Below, piece after piece: positions 13,031 to 25,105 of a stretch of DNA of 64,000 nt. Under the pieces are notes generated by a model that was not told the DNA's origin, searched no databases, and saw nothing but the letters and a program-made list of their open reading frames with translations. Both the position numbers and the translations under genes were made by a program. Each line of letters opens with the position of its first letter. The stretch's first letter is position 1. This stretch comes from Vesta saturnalis (lineage: Eukaryota > Arthropoda > Insecta > Coleoptera > Lampyridae): NCBI GenBank assembly GCA_036346205.1, contig JARFJB010000821.1, forward strand, positions 2,839,222 through 2,903,221. Direction: 5' to 3'.

Positions 13031-16000
13031 TAATTCTTTTTATACATCGTGAGGGTTACCATTTGCTCCTCTCCTCTTCAGGCTGTTCCAGGCTGCTTTC
13101 CGTTTTTAATCAAACATTGGCCTCTGTACAGTAATTTCGATTATATTGATTATTTTGTTATATAAGGAATAAATATGCCTTAGTGTCATTAAAATTTTAG
13201 ATTAAATAGACAAATACAATGGAAGAGTGACAAGATTTTAAACGATAGAAATTCGGCATACTGTTTACCGGAATATTGAAAACATTATTTTTTAATTAAG
13301 CTCAAAGTACGGCGAGATTCATAATTAAGAGTAAAGTGAATCATTCCTAAAGGAGTTTCTCAAGCAGCAGTAGTTCTCAGTTCTGTTATATATCATTTAT
13401 TTAAATACAAAAACTTCACAGGTTGCTTACGATATAGGTTTACACGAAACAGTAACTACTCCAAAAAATAGTAAAAGAGAATTACAGCGAGCAATAAATG
13501 ATATTCATAGAAATTGAGGAAGCAGTGGGTAGTGGGTTAGTTGTGGTCCCGGAAAAATAATATTTCTACACTTTAACAAAAAATGACTTTGAGGTTAATT
13601 TAATTAAATTAATTCATAGTATTGGAGGAGGGGTCTAGATCTATTGTAGAATACAGCATAGTGCCTATTACCTAAGGAATGCAAGAGTGTTTGGAGATTT
13701 CAATACGATGCCTTTAGACAAAATCTAGGGCACGGTGAAACACTTCGATGAGTTTAAATGATCAAGCTTGTCTTTTATTTTTGTATGCTTAGGTTTTGAA
13801 ACATATGTACTACATATATGTTATGTTTATTTTATAGTTATTTAGAATTTCTCACTTTTCGAATTTTAGACCGGCTATCTACCGTCGTTCCCTCGACTTG
13901 CCGTCCCCGCGACATGCCACCCGTGTACACCCATTGCACCCCCGGGGCTGAGGGCGCTTAAGTTATGTTATTTTTTAACTGGCGTTTTGGTACAATAGCG
14001 GTAAATAATTTTTTCTAAGAGTAAATTCATGCGGATGTAATGGGCCTCACATTTGGGCACCATTTTGTGATAGTTCTCTCTGTTCGTCTTTCTGTTGGGG
14101 GCTATTTTGAGATGGTTCGCACGTTGGGGATTGTTTTGTGACGGGCGTATTACCTTCAATTATTACCTTGTTTGTATACACCTGGCTACAAAGAATAATG
14201 CTTGAGCTCTATTTCAATCTTTTACAATTTCGAAAATCATTGAGTAAAAATTTTATATTGTTTTTATGAAAATGTAAAACGATTAAACGTCAACCAAGTA
14301 ATTTTAATTTATAAAGGTAACGTTCATTAACTAAACTTTACTTTTATTTGTTCGTGTAAATGAACTTTAATAATTACTCAACAAATTCCTTTTCCTTTCA
14401 TCGGGATGCTCCAGCTGCTCAATAAAGTGATAAATGGTTATTCTTATGTTTAATGGTTATCAATTACATGTATTTTGCAATTAATTGAACTTGCTGTCTT
14501 CAGTATTTACACACGCAGTGTTTGCATAAGCTTTTATGATTTGTAACAGTCAATAATAAAATGAATCAAAAGTGATAATATTTAATTATGTCAAATTCTA
14601 TATGCCGACTGTTTTGTTTACAGCATTATATAAAATTGATTCTAATTCTATGTTAGTACTTTTCTTAATATTAACATGCAAAAACAATCCTTTACAAATG
14701 ATCAACGAAATATATTTTCGTTCAGCATTTATAACATAAATTTAAAAATAAATAAAACACACCAGTTTTCGTTTATTTATACTATCAAAAGGTCTTACTT
14801 GTTATCACTTTGTTAGAAGTGGTGACGTAATGCTTGCGTTCCTTGGACCGGTGAAGAGGCCTCGTTTAAGTGGATGACGTTCTCTGTCGCCAGACTGGAA
14901 CCGCTCTCCTTTGTTTTTTCTATCTTTTCTTATACCTTTGTTATAGATGAATACGCTTCTAATTTTCTTTCTTCAGTTTAATGATTTTTGTGTATAAATG
15001 CTGGATATATTTACACTATACAGTTTTTACTTAATTGTTCAGTTTTAATTACAAACGGCGTTCGCAACAAACTGCAACCGAGCTACGAAACACCATTCTT
15101 TTAATCATCAATGTTTATTTTCTATATCGATCTATTAACTAGGTCGATTGTCTTATTGTACTTTTATCACTCGCTATCAAAACATCAACTTCGAACACTT
15201 TCAATACAAAGACTAATGTAAACTATTACGCAATCTTTTTATTATCGCCACATTGACAACATTTGCACTTTTAATTATTTTTCACTTTTCCTCGCATTGA
15301 TGAGGAAAATATCACTTATATTCTTTTAACACAATACTAACTGAATTTTCATTATAATTTCACAATATTAATTGCAACATAAATCAAGCTGCAGCAATCA
15401 CTTTTGAACCAACTCGGATTGCTTACTAAAGGCGACTTTTCTTGATCGCTTTCCAATTTACTATGCAAATACTCATCGAAACAAGCTCAAGCTTTTTATC
15501 TTATTTTTAATATTAATGATCAAATAACCAATAACCATTAATGTCATGTAACGCCGCGAAATACGAATTTCTAATGCTTCCATTACACGGAACGGTTTTG
15601 TTGCAGTATACTACAGGCAACTATGAATTTTCATAAATCTAAATAAAAGCTGTTGGTCTCGTTTCCGCTAGTTTAAGGAATCGTCAGTAATATTTGCTTC
15701 GGTTTACTTCTAGAAATACTCTTCTGGTGTGCTGCAGTATTCTTATGTTGAGTAACATGATACTTTTTAGAACACTGCCCCTTCCATTTTAAAAAAACAA
15801 TCTACGTTTATAGATTTACCTATATGGAGATTTAAGAAAATAGATTTATATAAAAACGGAATAAAGTACTAATATCATGAAAATCTTTACATCACGAATT
15901 ATTGTTTTTATTATCTTAACTCTTAAACGTTAGTGGAAATAAATTGTTATTTTTTCACCGTTAAACTGAATTGATAGATAGTTATTCAAACACAATTAAT

Positions 16001-16760
16001 TTGCCAGATCTTTTAACAAACACATTACAATAACTTTTCACTTACCATTTTATCACACACTTGACAAAACAATATGTCTCCGTCAGTTATAAAGTGATCG
16101 TTATTTTTGATCCGCTGACCAAGCATCGCCATTGACGTATCTTTTCTTCGGCATTATTCACATCAACAAATACAACAAAGGCATTACTAAATAAAATTTT
16201 GACAATTCATAGGTATTGGCGCGCTGTGACTCATTTTAATTTAAGAAAGGGTGGCGGTTGTTAAGATATGATTAGTAGAGTTTACAGTGAAAACAGGTAT
16301 AGTCACGGCAAAATCTTTTCCGTTATGTGAAATTGTTGAAGAGACAAACAACATACCAACTTCCATAATAACCTGATAATTACAAATGATATATCTATGT
16401 TAGTGAAATACACGTTGTTGGGTTGTTAGAACTGCCGAATAAATTACAATGTTGTCAGCTCTTCTGTTTACAAACTTCTAATTTTGACGTTTTCCACATT
16501 TTGAGATTTTCGATAAGCTCCTCGAAATTATACATGACTACTTCAAAATGTTACAATTGCTTAATCATCGCAAAATGATCTAAGAACTGTTAAAAGTATT
16601 GTTACTTAGTTGAGAACAGTATTTCCATCAAAACTAATTTTCAAAATAAATGTAAACAATATAACCTAAGTATTATGTTGACGTCAAATTTCATACGTTT
16701 GGCAACAATGTCAAGCGCTGACGTTTATCCCCACATTGGAAAAGAGTTTGCCGCGACTCT
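13031..16760. other. No recognisable gene
   Basis: Mostly AT-rich. A small GC-rich stretch (about 13866-13960) and a moderately GC-rich patch (14818-14905) have no recognisable coding or repeat pattern. Upstream exons of the gene at 17.7 kb could lie here, but I found none with a matching open frame between splice sites. Confidence 0.3.
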
Positions 16761-17252
16761 ATAATCTATTTTTTTGCCCCCTGCATATGGGAGTTATTTT
16801 TACAAAGTCGGTATAATATTTTTCACTAACGTCAAATTTGATTAATTTATTTTCACATGATTGATATATGTTGCCTTTTTTTAAGTATTGAAAATGAGGA
16901 TTTTTAAATATCCGTTTCAATAGCAATGTACAGAGCAGTTTGAAAGTTTGCATTTGATTAATACTGTCACTATAAAAACTTCAAAGTTCCTAAAAAATTA
17001 GATAACAAGATAATTTATGTAAAAAAATCTTTCGCAGTTTGATAAATACTAAAGTTCCTCGTGCAAAAGCTCTAATTGAAACGGGAAAATCCGTGGTTAC
17101 TATTAATTTCAATTAAATCTGGCAACTACTAAATTAATTTTGACATATAATCAGATTAGAGGTTAGTGAGAACCGTCTAATACCAGCATGCTTTTGGTGA
17201 AATAATAAAACACCCGAAATCTAGGGGGCAAATAAAAAAAAATAGATAATAG
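16761..17252 (+). mobile_element. MITE family M2, copy 1
   Basis: The ends TATAATCTATTTTTTTGCCC and GGGCAAATAAAAAAAAATAG are inverted repeats at TA sites. The reverse complement matches 24596-25105 over most of its length, including the CATATGGGAGTTATTTTTAC and TTGATTAATTTATTTTC blocks. No coding capacity. The TA target site points to a Tc1/mariner-type source. Confidence 0.85.
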
Positions 17253-17615
17253 TAGCCACATTCTTCAACCATCCTAATTAATTACTTCAAGAAAAATTCT
17301 AATTTCAAGAATTTTAGATAAGAAGCTTAACTGAACATCGGCAACAATGCGGCAAATGCATTAGGATTAAATAAGTTTACATTACCAAGAATTTTCGCCC
17401 ATATAGATTTACGTAGGTACCAACCTATTTACTACTAAATTTGATTTTTTTTTAATAACAAAATACACCGCATATAAACTTTTTGAGTCAATTAATCTTG
17501 AATTTGGGTAAAATGTGCATAGGTAGGCCGATATTTTAAAATCTAAGCAAAACAGGCAATTAGGCACTAAACAAAAATTTATTTCCCCCACCTGCGTACA
17601 AAAACGAAACCACTA

Positions 17616-17735
17616 TTTTTCGTTTATTTAATTATTTATTTATTTATTTATATATTTCGGTTTATTTAATTTTTTCGTTTATTTAATTATTTATTTATTT
17701 ATTTATATATTTCGGTTTATTTAATTTTTTTTTGT
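17616..17735 (+). repeat. 55-base tandem duplication, T-rich
   Basis: Two almost perfect 55-base units, each starting CGTTTATTTAATTATTT (17621 and 17676), lead directly into the polypyrimidine tract and acceptor of the exon at 17741. Confidence 0.85.
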
Positions 17736-17740
17736 TACAG

Positions 17741-18192
17741 TTGTCCATAGCACCTGTGCTCTCTATACCACCACCACCACCACCAATATTCAGATATCCA
17801 CTTATACCAGCGCCACTTGGTCCAATACCATCACCATTAATACGCCAATACCATAGAGAAATGGTAAGACAAATTTATTTAAAACACTTCTAATTTCAGA
17901 AAATACATTTTAGTTGCATCACAAGCGCCACAAACGATATCACACGAAGGACCGTCATCACAGAATACCAACCCCGGTGCGGAAACCAAGGAAATACAAA
18001 CCAAAATTAAAGGAGAAACAAATTACAACCGAAGATGTAGTGCGTACCTATACAGGACTTGATAGGACAATCGCCGAAGAGTTTATAGAAATTTGTGATT
18101 CTCGAAACAATAGTCTTTGTAGTGATAGCTCCTGTCAAAGTAGTTGCCATAGTAGTGGATGTACGTGTGCAAATACAACTAGTAGCTCATGA
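17741..18192 (+). CDS. 3' exons of a Pro/His/Ser-rich host protein (unknown)
   Basis: This is the only candidate host gene; I do not recognise it. Exon A (17741-17863, 41 codons) follows a TTTTTTTTTGTTACAG acceptor, reads LSIAPVLSIPPPPPPIF and on to a Pro/Ile-rich stretch, and ends ATG|GTAAGA. A 50-base intron (17864-17913, GT...TTTTAG) follows. Exon B (17914-18192) stays in the same phase: a basic LHHKRHKRYHTKDRHH segment, a KPRKYKPKLKEKQ stretch, a compact region TTEDVVRTYTGLDRTIAEEF, then a Ser/Cys tail (SSCQSSCHSSGCTC) and TGA at 18190. The intact phase across the intron, good splice sites and lack of stops argue for a functional gene. The 5' exons are not in view. The low-complexity composition suggests a disordered or nuclear protein, which is inference only. 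Confidence 0.65.
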
Positions 18193-18501
18193 TATGTAAG
18201 TTTTAAAAGAATTATGCAGCTAATCAAGAATAATAATAATTATTTTTAGCGCCAACAGGGACTGAGCATCACTGTTATTGACGCACATCGTCATACATTA
18301 AAATTTGATTTTAAATATTATAGCTTATACCGTTATTAGTTTGAAGAATTTGGAATGATTAAATAACAAAACCGATTTGATTTAAGTTTATCGATTTTAA
18401 TTATATACTGTACACTGTATCCCATTTTCGTTATAATTGAGTGGATCTGCGTTCTAGTAAAAGATAGTAGATTGAGGGTTTCGGCTCTCTGGTGAAATAA
18501 A
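18193..18501 (+). terminator. 3' UTR with possible intron and poly(A) signal
   Basis: Four bases after the stop, GTAAGT at 18196 and TTATTTTTAG ending at 18249 could form a 54-base 3' UTR intron. AATAAA at 18496-18501 is the best poly(A) signal before transposon E2 begins at 18545. Confidence 0.45.
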
Positions 18502-18544
18502 AATCTGCAAACAAATCTTTCCTAGCTTTTTGTTTCTTTGATAC

Positions 18545-20131
18545 AGGGTGATTTTGAAACTGTGAAAGTTTGACAGACCCTTCGTATCTCGGTTACCTTT
18601 TGAGATATTACAAAAATAAAACCAGATCTTGTAGGGCTCTTTAGGCAGAATGGAGAAATGTATTCAATACAATTTTAAATTTTCTGATTTTCATGTGACA
18701 ACATAGTTATTTTTTTGATGGGACACCTTGTATATTTTACTTTAGTTTGATTGGCCTTGCCACAAACTTTTAAAAATATATACATGTCTATACTTTTATT
18801 TTAAATTAAAGGCAATCTTTCAATTTTAGGAAAGTTATTTTAGTAGGCCATAGCCGGCCATGATAAAAAAACAAAATGTAATTTCTGTAAACCGTTTGTT
18901 ATTATTAGTTTGAGTATACTACTGTGCTATTAAAACCTTACTTTTGTTCAGTTTATATGTCAAAATTTGATTATGAGAAAGATTTTCAACTTCGGAAAAA
19001 TATGGCATGTTATCAGGTTACATACAATCCAAAAAAAAGATGATAATGAAGCCGCTGGACTGTAATTAAACAAGTATAATATGAATTCAACTTTTAATAA
19101 AAAAATATTTTAATATACCTACGACGATATGATTAAGATTTATCATCAGTTATATTAACAGGTGGAATTCTAATAAGAACGATATTATATGTTGCCATAG
19201 AATATCATATTGTTTATTGTATTTTTTTTGCACATATCCCCATAAACAAATCTAAACCCGAAAAGCCTGGGGACCTAGATGGATAATTTACAGGACTATT
19301 TGTGCCAATATACCGATCACCAAATCTTTTGTGTAGAAATGGAGCTACCATACGAGAATTATGCGTAGGGCCCCATCCTGTTGGAAACATATGTAATTCA
19401 ATCGCCCAAATGAACCTTATCTATTAATTGAGGAAGAATATTTTGTAATATTTTCAGATGTTTATTTGCGGTTCCTTCGAAAATACTAAATTTTATAGAC
19501 GACTTTCACTTGTCTAGTATTTGGAATTATTCTGTTCAATATTCCGCTACTAGTCAAGTATGCTTGATGGACCAAATCAGATTTCTTACAACATTTTAGT
19601 CTACGGTGCGCATGTCTATAAACCACCCACAAAAGTTCTCCGACGGTCTTCATCTCCTGGGCTCTGGTGATGTATTACTTTAAGTTTGTATGGTTTATAT
19701 TTATGTTTTTTAATACTCATATAACATATATTTTTCAGAATTTGAAAATATTTTTTGTATCGCCATATCAAATTTGAGACATTTGACAAATGCAATAATA
19801 TTTTGTTTTATCATGGGCGGCTGTGGCCTATTAAAATATAGTTATAACGGTCCTAAAACTTAAATATTGCCTGTAATTTAAAATAAAAATATAAACATTG
19901 TTGAAAAACTTATGGCAAGGCCAACCAAACTAACATAACATATACAGGGTGTCCCATTAAAACAGTATAACTTTACGTTGTTACACGAAAATACAACATT
20001 TTAAATTGTATTAAATGCGTTTCTGAATTTTATGTAAAGACCCTTCAAGATGCAGTTTTAGTTTTCAATATCTCAAAAGGTAACCGAGGTACGAGGGTGT
20101 GTCAAGATTTTAAATTACCAAAATCACACTG
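18545..20131 (-). mobile_element. DD41D mariner-like element E2 with about 340-base TIRs
   Basis: Outer ends are TA|CAGGGTGATTTTG and CAAAATCACACTG, with CA instead of TA on the right. The arms 18545 to about 18880 and about 19797 to 20131 are inverted copies. Each arm holds an internal second terminus: GGGACACCTTGTATATT near 18720 and TATACAGGGTGTCCC at 19941. The core carries a decayed minus-strand transposase. The element sits just 3' of the host gene's poly(A) signal. Confidence 0.85.
19130..19600 (-). pseudogene. E2 DD41D transposase remnant
   Basis: Minus-strand relic of the C-terminal half of a mariner-like transposase. FQQDGA carries the second catalytic Asp; it is followed, with a one-base frame change, by THNSRMVAPFLHKRFGDRYI and then YPSRSPGFSGLDLFMG, the equivalent of 'WPPRSPDLTPLDFFLWG'. 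Counting from the Asp of QQDG to the Asp of SGLD gives 41 intervening residues (DD41D). The last Asp is kept, although the upstream 'SPDL' Asp is Gly here. The N-terminal half and the FEHLL end were not found. Not functional. Confidence 0.75.
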
Positions 20132-20762
20132 CATCACAAAAACAAAGAAATTTTGTAAGTTTTGTTTGCCAATTCTTTCATTTCACAGAAAACTAGTACA
20201 ATGAAGCGAAACCTTTTACAGGAACGGAGATACCCCCAATGATATCGAATATAGACACATTGTACATTTCAGATTTAGAGCGTTTTGCCTTTTTCTCAGA
20301 CATTTATCTGTGTCTAAAAACTTCAAAATATAAAATTATTTGATGTGCCTATTCTGTTTTCTGAAATAATTTTTGTGCAATTTGTGCCCCTCTATAATGT
20401 TATTTATGTAATTATAAAGCTTTTAAGTACATTGTATATATGTAATTATGTTTATATGAATAAATAATTTCATTAAAACGGGACTATTTTTTAACTTTTC
20501 CATTAGTTATGGTCAAAAGTGACATAAGCAAACAACAGTCGCATAGTGTTTCTGTACAAGCACACGGTAGACAATTATTGGTAATAACTATGCTGTTTAC
20601 AGTGCAGATCTGTTGGTTAGCGATTAGCGGTTTATTTCAGAAATCCCATACTCATTTTCTAACTTATGTGTAACATACCTACCTACTGAAAATGTTAGGC
20701 ATGTCTAATCGTATCAAGTAAGACCATTAACTATAGATTGTCATCAATGGAATAATGTGCTG
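20132..20762. other. No recognisable gene
   Basis: Short AT-rich frames only; this is the spacer between E2 and the nested mariner. Confidence 0.35.
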
Positions 20763-20839
20763 TACGAAAGTAAGGTGAAAAATTCTCGGCCTGACAATGA
20801 AAGAGTGTGACTTTCAGTTAAAAAATGATTTTATTTTTC

Positions 20840-21178
20840 TACGTAATCTCTCATTGGATGCGAAACGCTTTCCAGAAGCGGTTGGATCCCTATTGAATCG
20901 GTTCAAAAACTGCTGCGAAAATCGTTTGCGCATTTGCTTTTGATCGGCATTCAGCAAATGCGGCACCCACCTTGCGAGAGCTTTCGCACCCCTAATTCTT
21001 TGAGGAAGATGTGTCGCACCCTCTATTCCGATATCCTTATAGCCTCAGCTATCTCAATCACCTTTACTCGCCTATCGTCCAACACGATATAATGCATTTT
21101 TTCAATGGTTTCTGGTGTGGTTGCGATTTTGGCGGTTCTTCACGCGTGTCATCTTCGAAAGTACGATCACGTTTAAAT
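20840..21178 (-). pseudogene. Mariner transposase, HTH and pre-catalytic part
   Basis: Minus-strand continuation of the transposase begun at 24570. It reads KRDRTFEDDT, then a linker with TTPETIEKMHYIVLDDRRVK, then VIEIAEAIRIS and RVRHIFLKELGVRKL, the second helix-turn-helix of mariner/SETMAR-type transposases. ALARWVPHLLNADQKQMRKR is the linker motif (WVPHxL) before the catalytic domain. After NRFNRDPTA the frame runs into unrelated residues and a stop, so the whole DDD catalytic domain (…MDETW onward) is deleted. One frameshift and one stop are visible. This is a non-autonomous, internally deleted mariner. Confidence 0.85.
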
Positions 21179-24100
21179 AATAGGTGGTAGACATGTATAC
21201 TCCATGCCAGCCGGGGAGGTACCACCACCCTTACCAGGGGCTCCTTAATATTGGGTCTCCGATTTTCTGAGCTCGGTAAGGGCTGCCGGTTACCTTTTCT
21301 ATCATCCTTAATCTATTCTCATCCTTATTCTTCCTTCTCGCCTCTCATCGGATTAAAAGTCCCAAATTAAAAATAAGATGGCTGTGGTTTCTAGGGTTAT
21401 AAATTCCGGACGTAAAATCCTGCCCCATTCGGATGTCCGGGAGGCAGGGCCCAAGCGACCTCGGTCATCGAAAGTATCAACTTTCTGATCCACTACTGCA
21501 ACATCCGCGGTATCAGGTCTAATCTTAATGCTATTCACCAACATCTTGAACAATTACAACCTGATATATTGTTTCTATCTGAAACACAAGTCTCCTCTGA
21601 AAGCTCCGAGTCACCCGACTTGCAATTTCCTCAATACCATCTTCACTCTAACTTTCGATATAAAGGAGGCGTATGTGCGTACATCAAGGGCAGAATTGCT
21701 TGCAAGAGGGTTTCTTCCTTAGATAATAAAAATTTTGACGTGATTTGGTTTAAACATTCTGGTCCTAATTTTGTGAAATTCTACTGTTGCATTTATAGGT
21801 CTCCTAACTTTCAAGACTTCTTCGATTACCTTAGTATGAAAGTTGACTATCTCCTGTCTCAGTTTCCATCTTGCGATATCTCATTTGTAGGCGATTTCAA
21901 TGTTCATAACTCTAATTGGCTTCAATTTTCATCTACTACAAATCCCGCTGGTCATAGTGCAGAAACATTTGCTAATTCATGTGATCTCACACAAATGATT
22001 TCTGAACCCACAAAAATCCCTGATAACCCTAACCATACTCCACATCTTCTAGATCTCTTTCTTACATCAAACCCTCTTGTTTATAAAACTTCCGTTCTTT
22101 CGCCTTTAGGTCTTTCCGACCATTGTCTAATAAAATCATTTCTACTGTACCTAATTCCACTGTTGTTCGCAAAACCGATAGAACCTTGTGGTGTTTTAAG
22201 TCAGCTCGATGGAGTGATTTACGGGATTTCTTTGCAACCTTTCCATGGCGTGAATATTGTTTTAAGTCGTCCTCTTCTTCGGACATCGCTCTTTCAGTAT
22301 CTGAAGTCATCCTCATGGGAATGGAGTTATACATTCCGAAAAACAGTACCGTGTAGGTCATTCACGTTCCCAACCCTGGTTCAATAAGGCTTGTTCTGAT
22401 GCAATATCTTTAAAAATAAATGTTACATTAAATGGAAATCTAATAAATCGGTTGACAGTCATGTAGAATACGTTGGTGCTAGAAATATCTGCAAAAGTGT
22501 CATCACTAAAACTAAAAAGTTGTTCGAACAACGAAAATGCAATGAACTAGCTACATCTCCTTTAGGCAGTCGTAAATTTTGGTCTTTAGCAAAAGCCATT
22601 AGTAAAAACTTTCGAACATCTTCATTTCCCCTGACATCTATTGACGGATCGGTAGTTGCTGATTCTGTAGACAAAGCCAACGTTTTTGTGGATTTGTTTG
22701 CATCAAACTCGTGTCTCAATGATTCTGGAAAAGATGTGCCCCTAGTCAACTCTTCTTCATACGCTTATGAAACCAATTCATTTTCGGTACAAGCTCTTGG
22801 AATCGATCATCAGTAGGCTTGATCTCAATAAGGCGACTGGCCCAGACGGTATCCCAGCTATTGTCTTAAAGAAATGTTCCCCGAACTAGTACCAGTCCTA
22901 TCTAAGCTCTATACGATCTCTATATCTTCTGGGAATTCCCTTCATCATGGAAGTTAGCAAATGTTCAACCTATTCCCAAAAAGGTGATAAGACCGATCCC
23001 TCAAATTACAGACCAATTGCCATCACTTCCATTTTGTCTAAAATCATGGAAAAAGCCATCAATCAGCAACTGCTCACGTTCCTTGAAACTAACAAACTCC
23101 TTAGTGACCACCAATATGGGTTTAGGCAAAGTCGTTCAACAGGCGATCTTCTTTCATATGTGACCCAAGTTTGGAACAATACAGTAGAGCAGTCCGGTGA
23201 AACAGTTGTAGTCGCTTTAGATATCTCAAAGGCATTTGACCAAGTTTGGCATAAGTGTTTACTTGCCAAACTCACCTCGTTGGGTTAAATGATACGCTCA
23301 TCAACTGGGTTTCTAGTTTCCTTGATAAAAGACGAATACGTGTCGTAGTTGATGGCTTTTTTCAAAAGAAGTTAGCATTAACGCGGGCGTACCACAGGGA
23401 TCCGTTATAGCGCCTACACTTTTCTGCTGTACATAAACGACCTTATTTCTTCAACAACTAACCCCATCCATTGCTTTGCTGACGATAGCACTCTTCACTG
23501 TAGTTCATCTCAGTCTACTCATAGTGATAATCCACCTTCTATGTCAAATCAAGAAATTAAAGCTGAAATGGCAAATTCAATCAACAAAGACATTCAACGT
23601 ATTCTCGAATGGGAAGCAATAATCTAGTTAAATTTAATGCTAACAAAACTCAGTGTTGCCTTATGTCCGCCAAAAAGATCGATCATTTCCTGTTGTAAGT
23701 ATGAATGGCTCAGTTCTTAAGTTTTCAGACTCTATTACTCTGTTGGGTATGACTGTATCTTCAAATCTCTCATGGGTTGACCATCTTCTGTCAGCTACCA
23801 AAACAGCTGCTCGTAAAATAGGCTTTTGTACAGATCTAAGCAGTACTTTACCTCTCGACAACTCCTTCTGCTGTATAAGGCCCAAATTCGGCCTCATCTG
23901 GAATATAATTCTCACCTTTGGGTTAGTGCTCCCCAATACGCTCTCGATATCGTTGATCGTATTCAAAAGAGGCGATTAGGCTTATAAATGACCCGTCCTT
24001 AACTTCTCACATACAGTCCCTTGAGCATAGAAGGATGGTTTCAGTTCTTTCTTTGTATTATCGTTATTACAACGGCTATTGTGCTGGTGAATTACATTCT

Positions 24101-24416
24101 TTGATGCCATCTCCGACTATCTTTGCGAGAAACAGTCGGTTCGCTCATTCACATCATCAGTATGCAGTACAAATCTCCACTTGTCGTACCAAACGGGCGC
24201 AATTCACATTTTTCTACACGGCTTCTAAACTCTGGAATGATCTCCCTAGTTCCTGTTTTCCTCTCACTTATGATATGAGAAAATTTAAGGTAGCTGTTCA
24301 TAGGCATCTATTGGCAATTCATTATCCCTCTATCCATCCTCCTAAGTGTTCCTGAGTGCTTTAGCACGATAGGCCTTATTTAGCCTGTTCAGGTCCACAA
24401 TCATAAAAAAAAAAAA
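21179..24416 (+). mobile_element. Jockey/CR1-like LINE, about 3.2 kb, poly(A) tail
   Basis: A non-LTR retrotransposon inserted into the mariner transposase gene. The left junction is at ...CGTTTAAAT (21178) and the right one is a 12-A tail (24405-24416) followed by TTTCGCTGCCC. The host sequence can be rejoined, with AAAT or a similar short string shared by both junctions. The first 240 bases are GC-richer and non-coding (a PCR-like leader with CCAGCCGGGGAGG). No ORF1-like protein is visible; endonuclease coding begins at about 21419. Confidence 0.85.
21419..24355 (+). pseudogene. LINE ORF2: AP endonuclease and reverse transcriptase
   Basis: The polyprotein that copies the LINE. At the N-terminus an AP-type endonuclease is seen: HYCNIRGIRSNLNAIHQHL, LFLSETQ, YKGGVCAYIKG, FVGDFNVHNSNW, LLDLFLTSNP and LSDHCLI, carrying the usual catalytic Asn/Glu/Asp/His positions. 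The reverse transcriptase follows: SNYRPIAITSILSKIMEKAI, DHQYGFRQSRSTGDLLSY, ALDISKAFDQVWH, AGVPQGSVIAPT and CFADDSTLH, with the catalytic FADD at 23475-23486. Then come the thumb (ITLLGMTVSSNLSW) and a C-terminal LYYRYYNGYCAGELHSL block with a stop at 24355. Frame changes near 22170, 22390, 22800, 23290, 23350, 23620 and 23980 make it dead. The first part, 272 codons, is the longest intact frame. Confidence 0.9.
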
Positions 24417-24570
24417 TTTCGCTGCCCACTTTTTTAAGGGTTGACATGAAAGAAGCAGAGTCCCCGTAAACTTTTGTTAACTTCGCATGAATTTCCTTAG
24501 GAGTTAATCCATCGAAAACGAAAATTTTATGACTGCAGGATATTGCAAAAATTCGTGTAAACAAACTACT
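24417..24570 (-). pseudogene. Mariner transposase N-terminal HTH fragment
   Basis: Minus-strand frame with FVFDGLTPKEIHAKLTKVYG, DSASFMSTLKK and VGSE. This is the first helix-turn-helix of a mariner/SETMAR-like transposase ('LTPKEI...L...YGDSAPS..TVKKW..EFKRGRTS'). The usual Trp after KK is read as Val through a one-base change of frame. The next residues, FKRDRTFEDD, lie 3.2 kb away at 21178 because the LINE landed exactly between them. The N-terminal methionine is not evident; the MITE inserted at 24596 lies only about 30 bases upstream of the readable part. Confidence 0.85.
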
Positions 24571-24595
24571 TGAGAGAACAAGTTGAAACTTGTCA

Positions 24596-25105
24596 TAAAT
24601 CTATTTTTTTTTATTTGCACCTCAGATTTGGGGTATTTTATTATCACACCAAAAGTATGCTGGTATTACACGGTTCTCACTAACCTCTAATCTGATTATA
24701 TGTCAATATTAATTTAATAGTTGCCACATTTAATTGAAATGAATAGTAACCACGGATCACTGTATAATAATAGAAGGAGCAACTGGGGTTCCGCCGTATT
24801 ATAACTTACCCATAAATTTATTCTGGGGTGTCTTTCAATTGAAATAAAAGGTTTTCATTAAATTTTTTAGGCATTTTGAAGTTTTTCAAGTGACAATATT
24901 AATCAATTGCAAACTTTCAAACTACTCTGTACGTTGCTATGGAAACGGATGTTTAAAAAAAATCCTCATTTTTAATACTTAAAAAATGCAACATATCAAT
25001 CATGAGAAAATAAATTAATCAAATTTGACGTTAGTGAAAAATATTATACCAACTTTGTAAAAATAACTTCCATATCTAGGGTGCAAATAAAAAAAATAGA
25101 TTATA
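24596..25105 (-). mobile_element. MITE family M2, copy 2
   Basis: Reverse-complement copy of 16761-17252, with ends AATCTATTTTTTTTTATTTG and CAAATAAAAAAAATAGATTA near TA/ATA sites. It interrupts the leader of the mariner at 20.8-25.3 kb. It carries a small extra segment near 24775-24850 that copy 1 lacks. Confidence 0.85.

Noticed and set aside
22062..22361. 99-codon minus-strand frame
   Set aside because: Antisense to the LINE endonuclease and linker; no recognisable protein.
24376..24440. C-terminal part of the mariner HTH frame read through the poly(A) tail
   Set aside because: Residues after KKVGSE come from the LINE tail, not the mariner.
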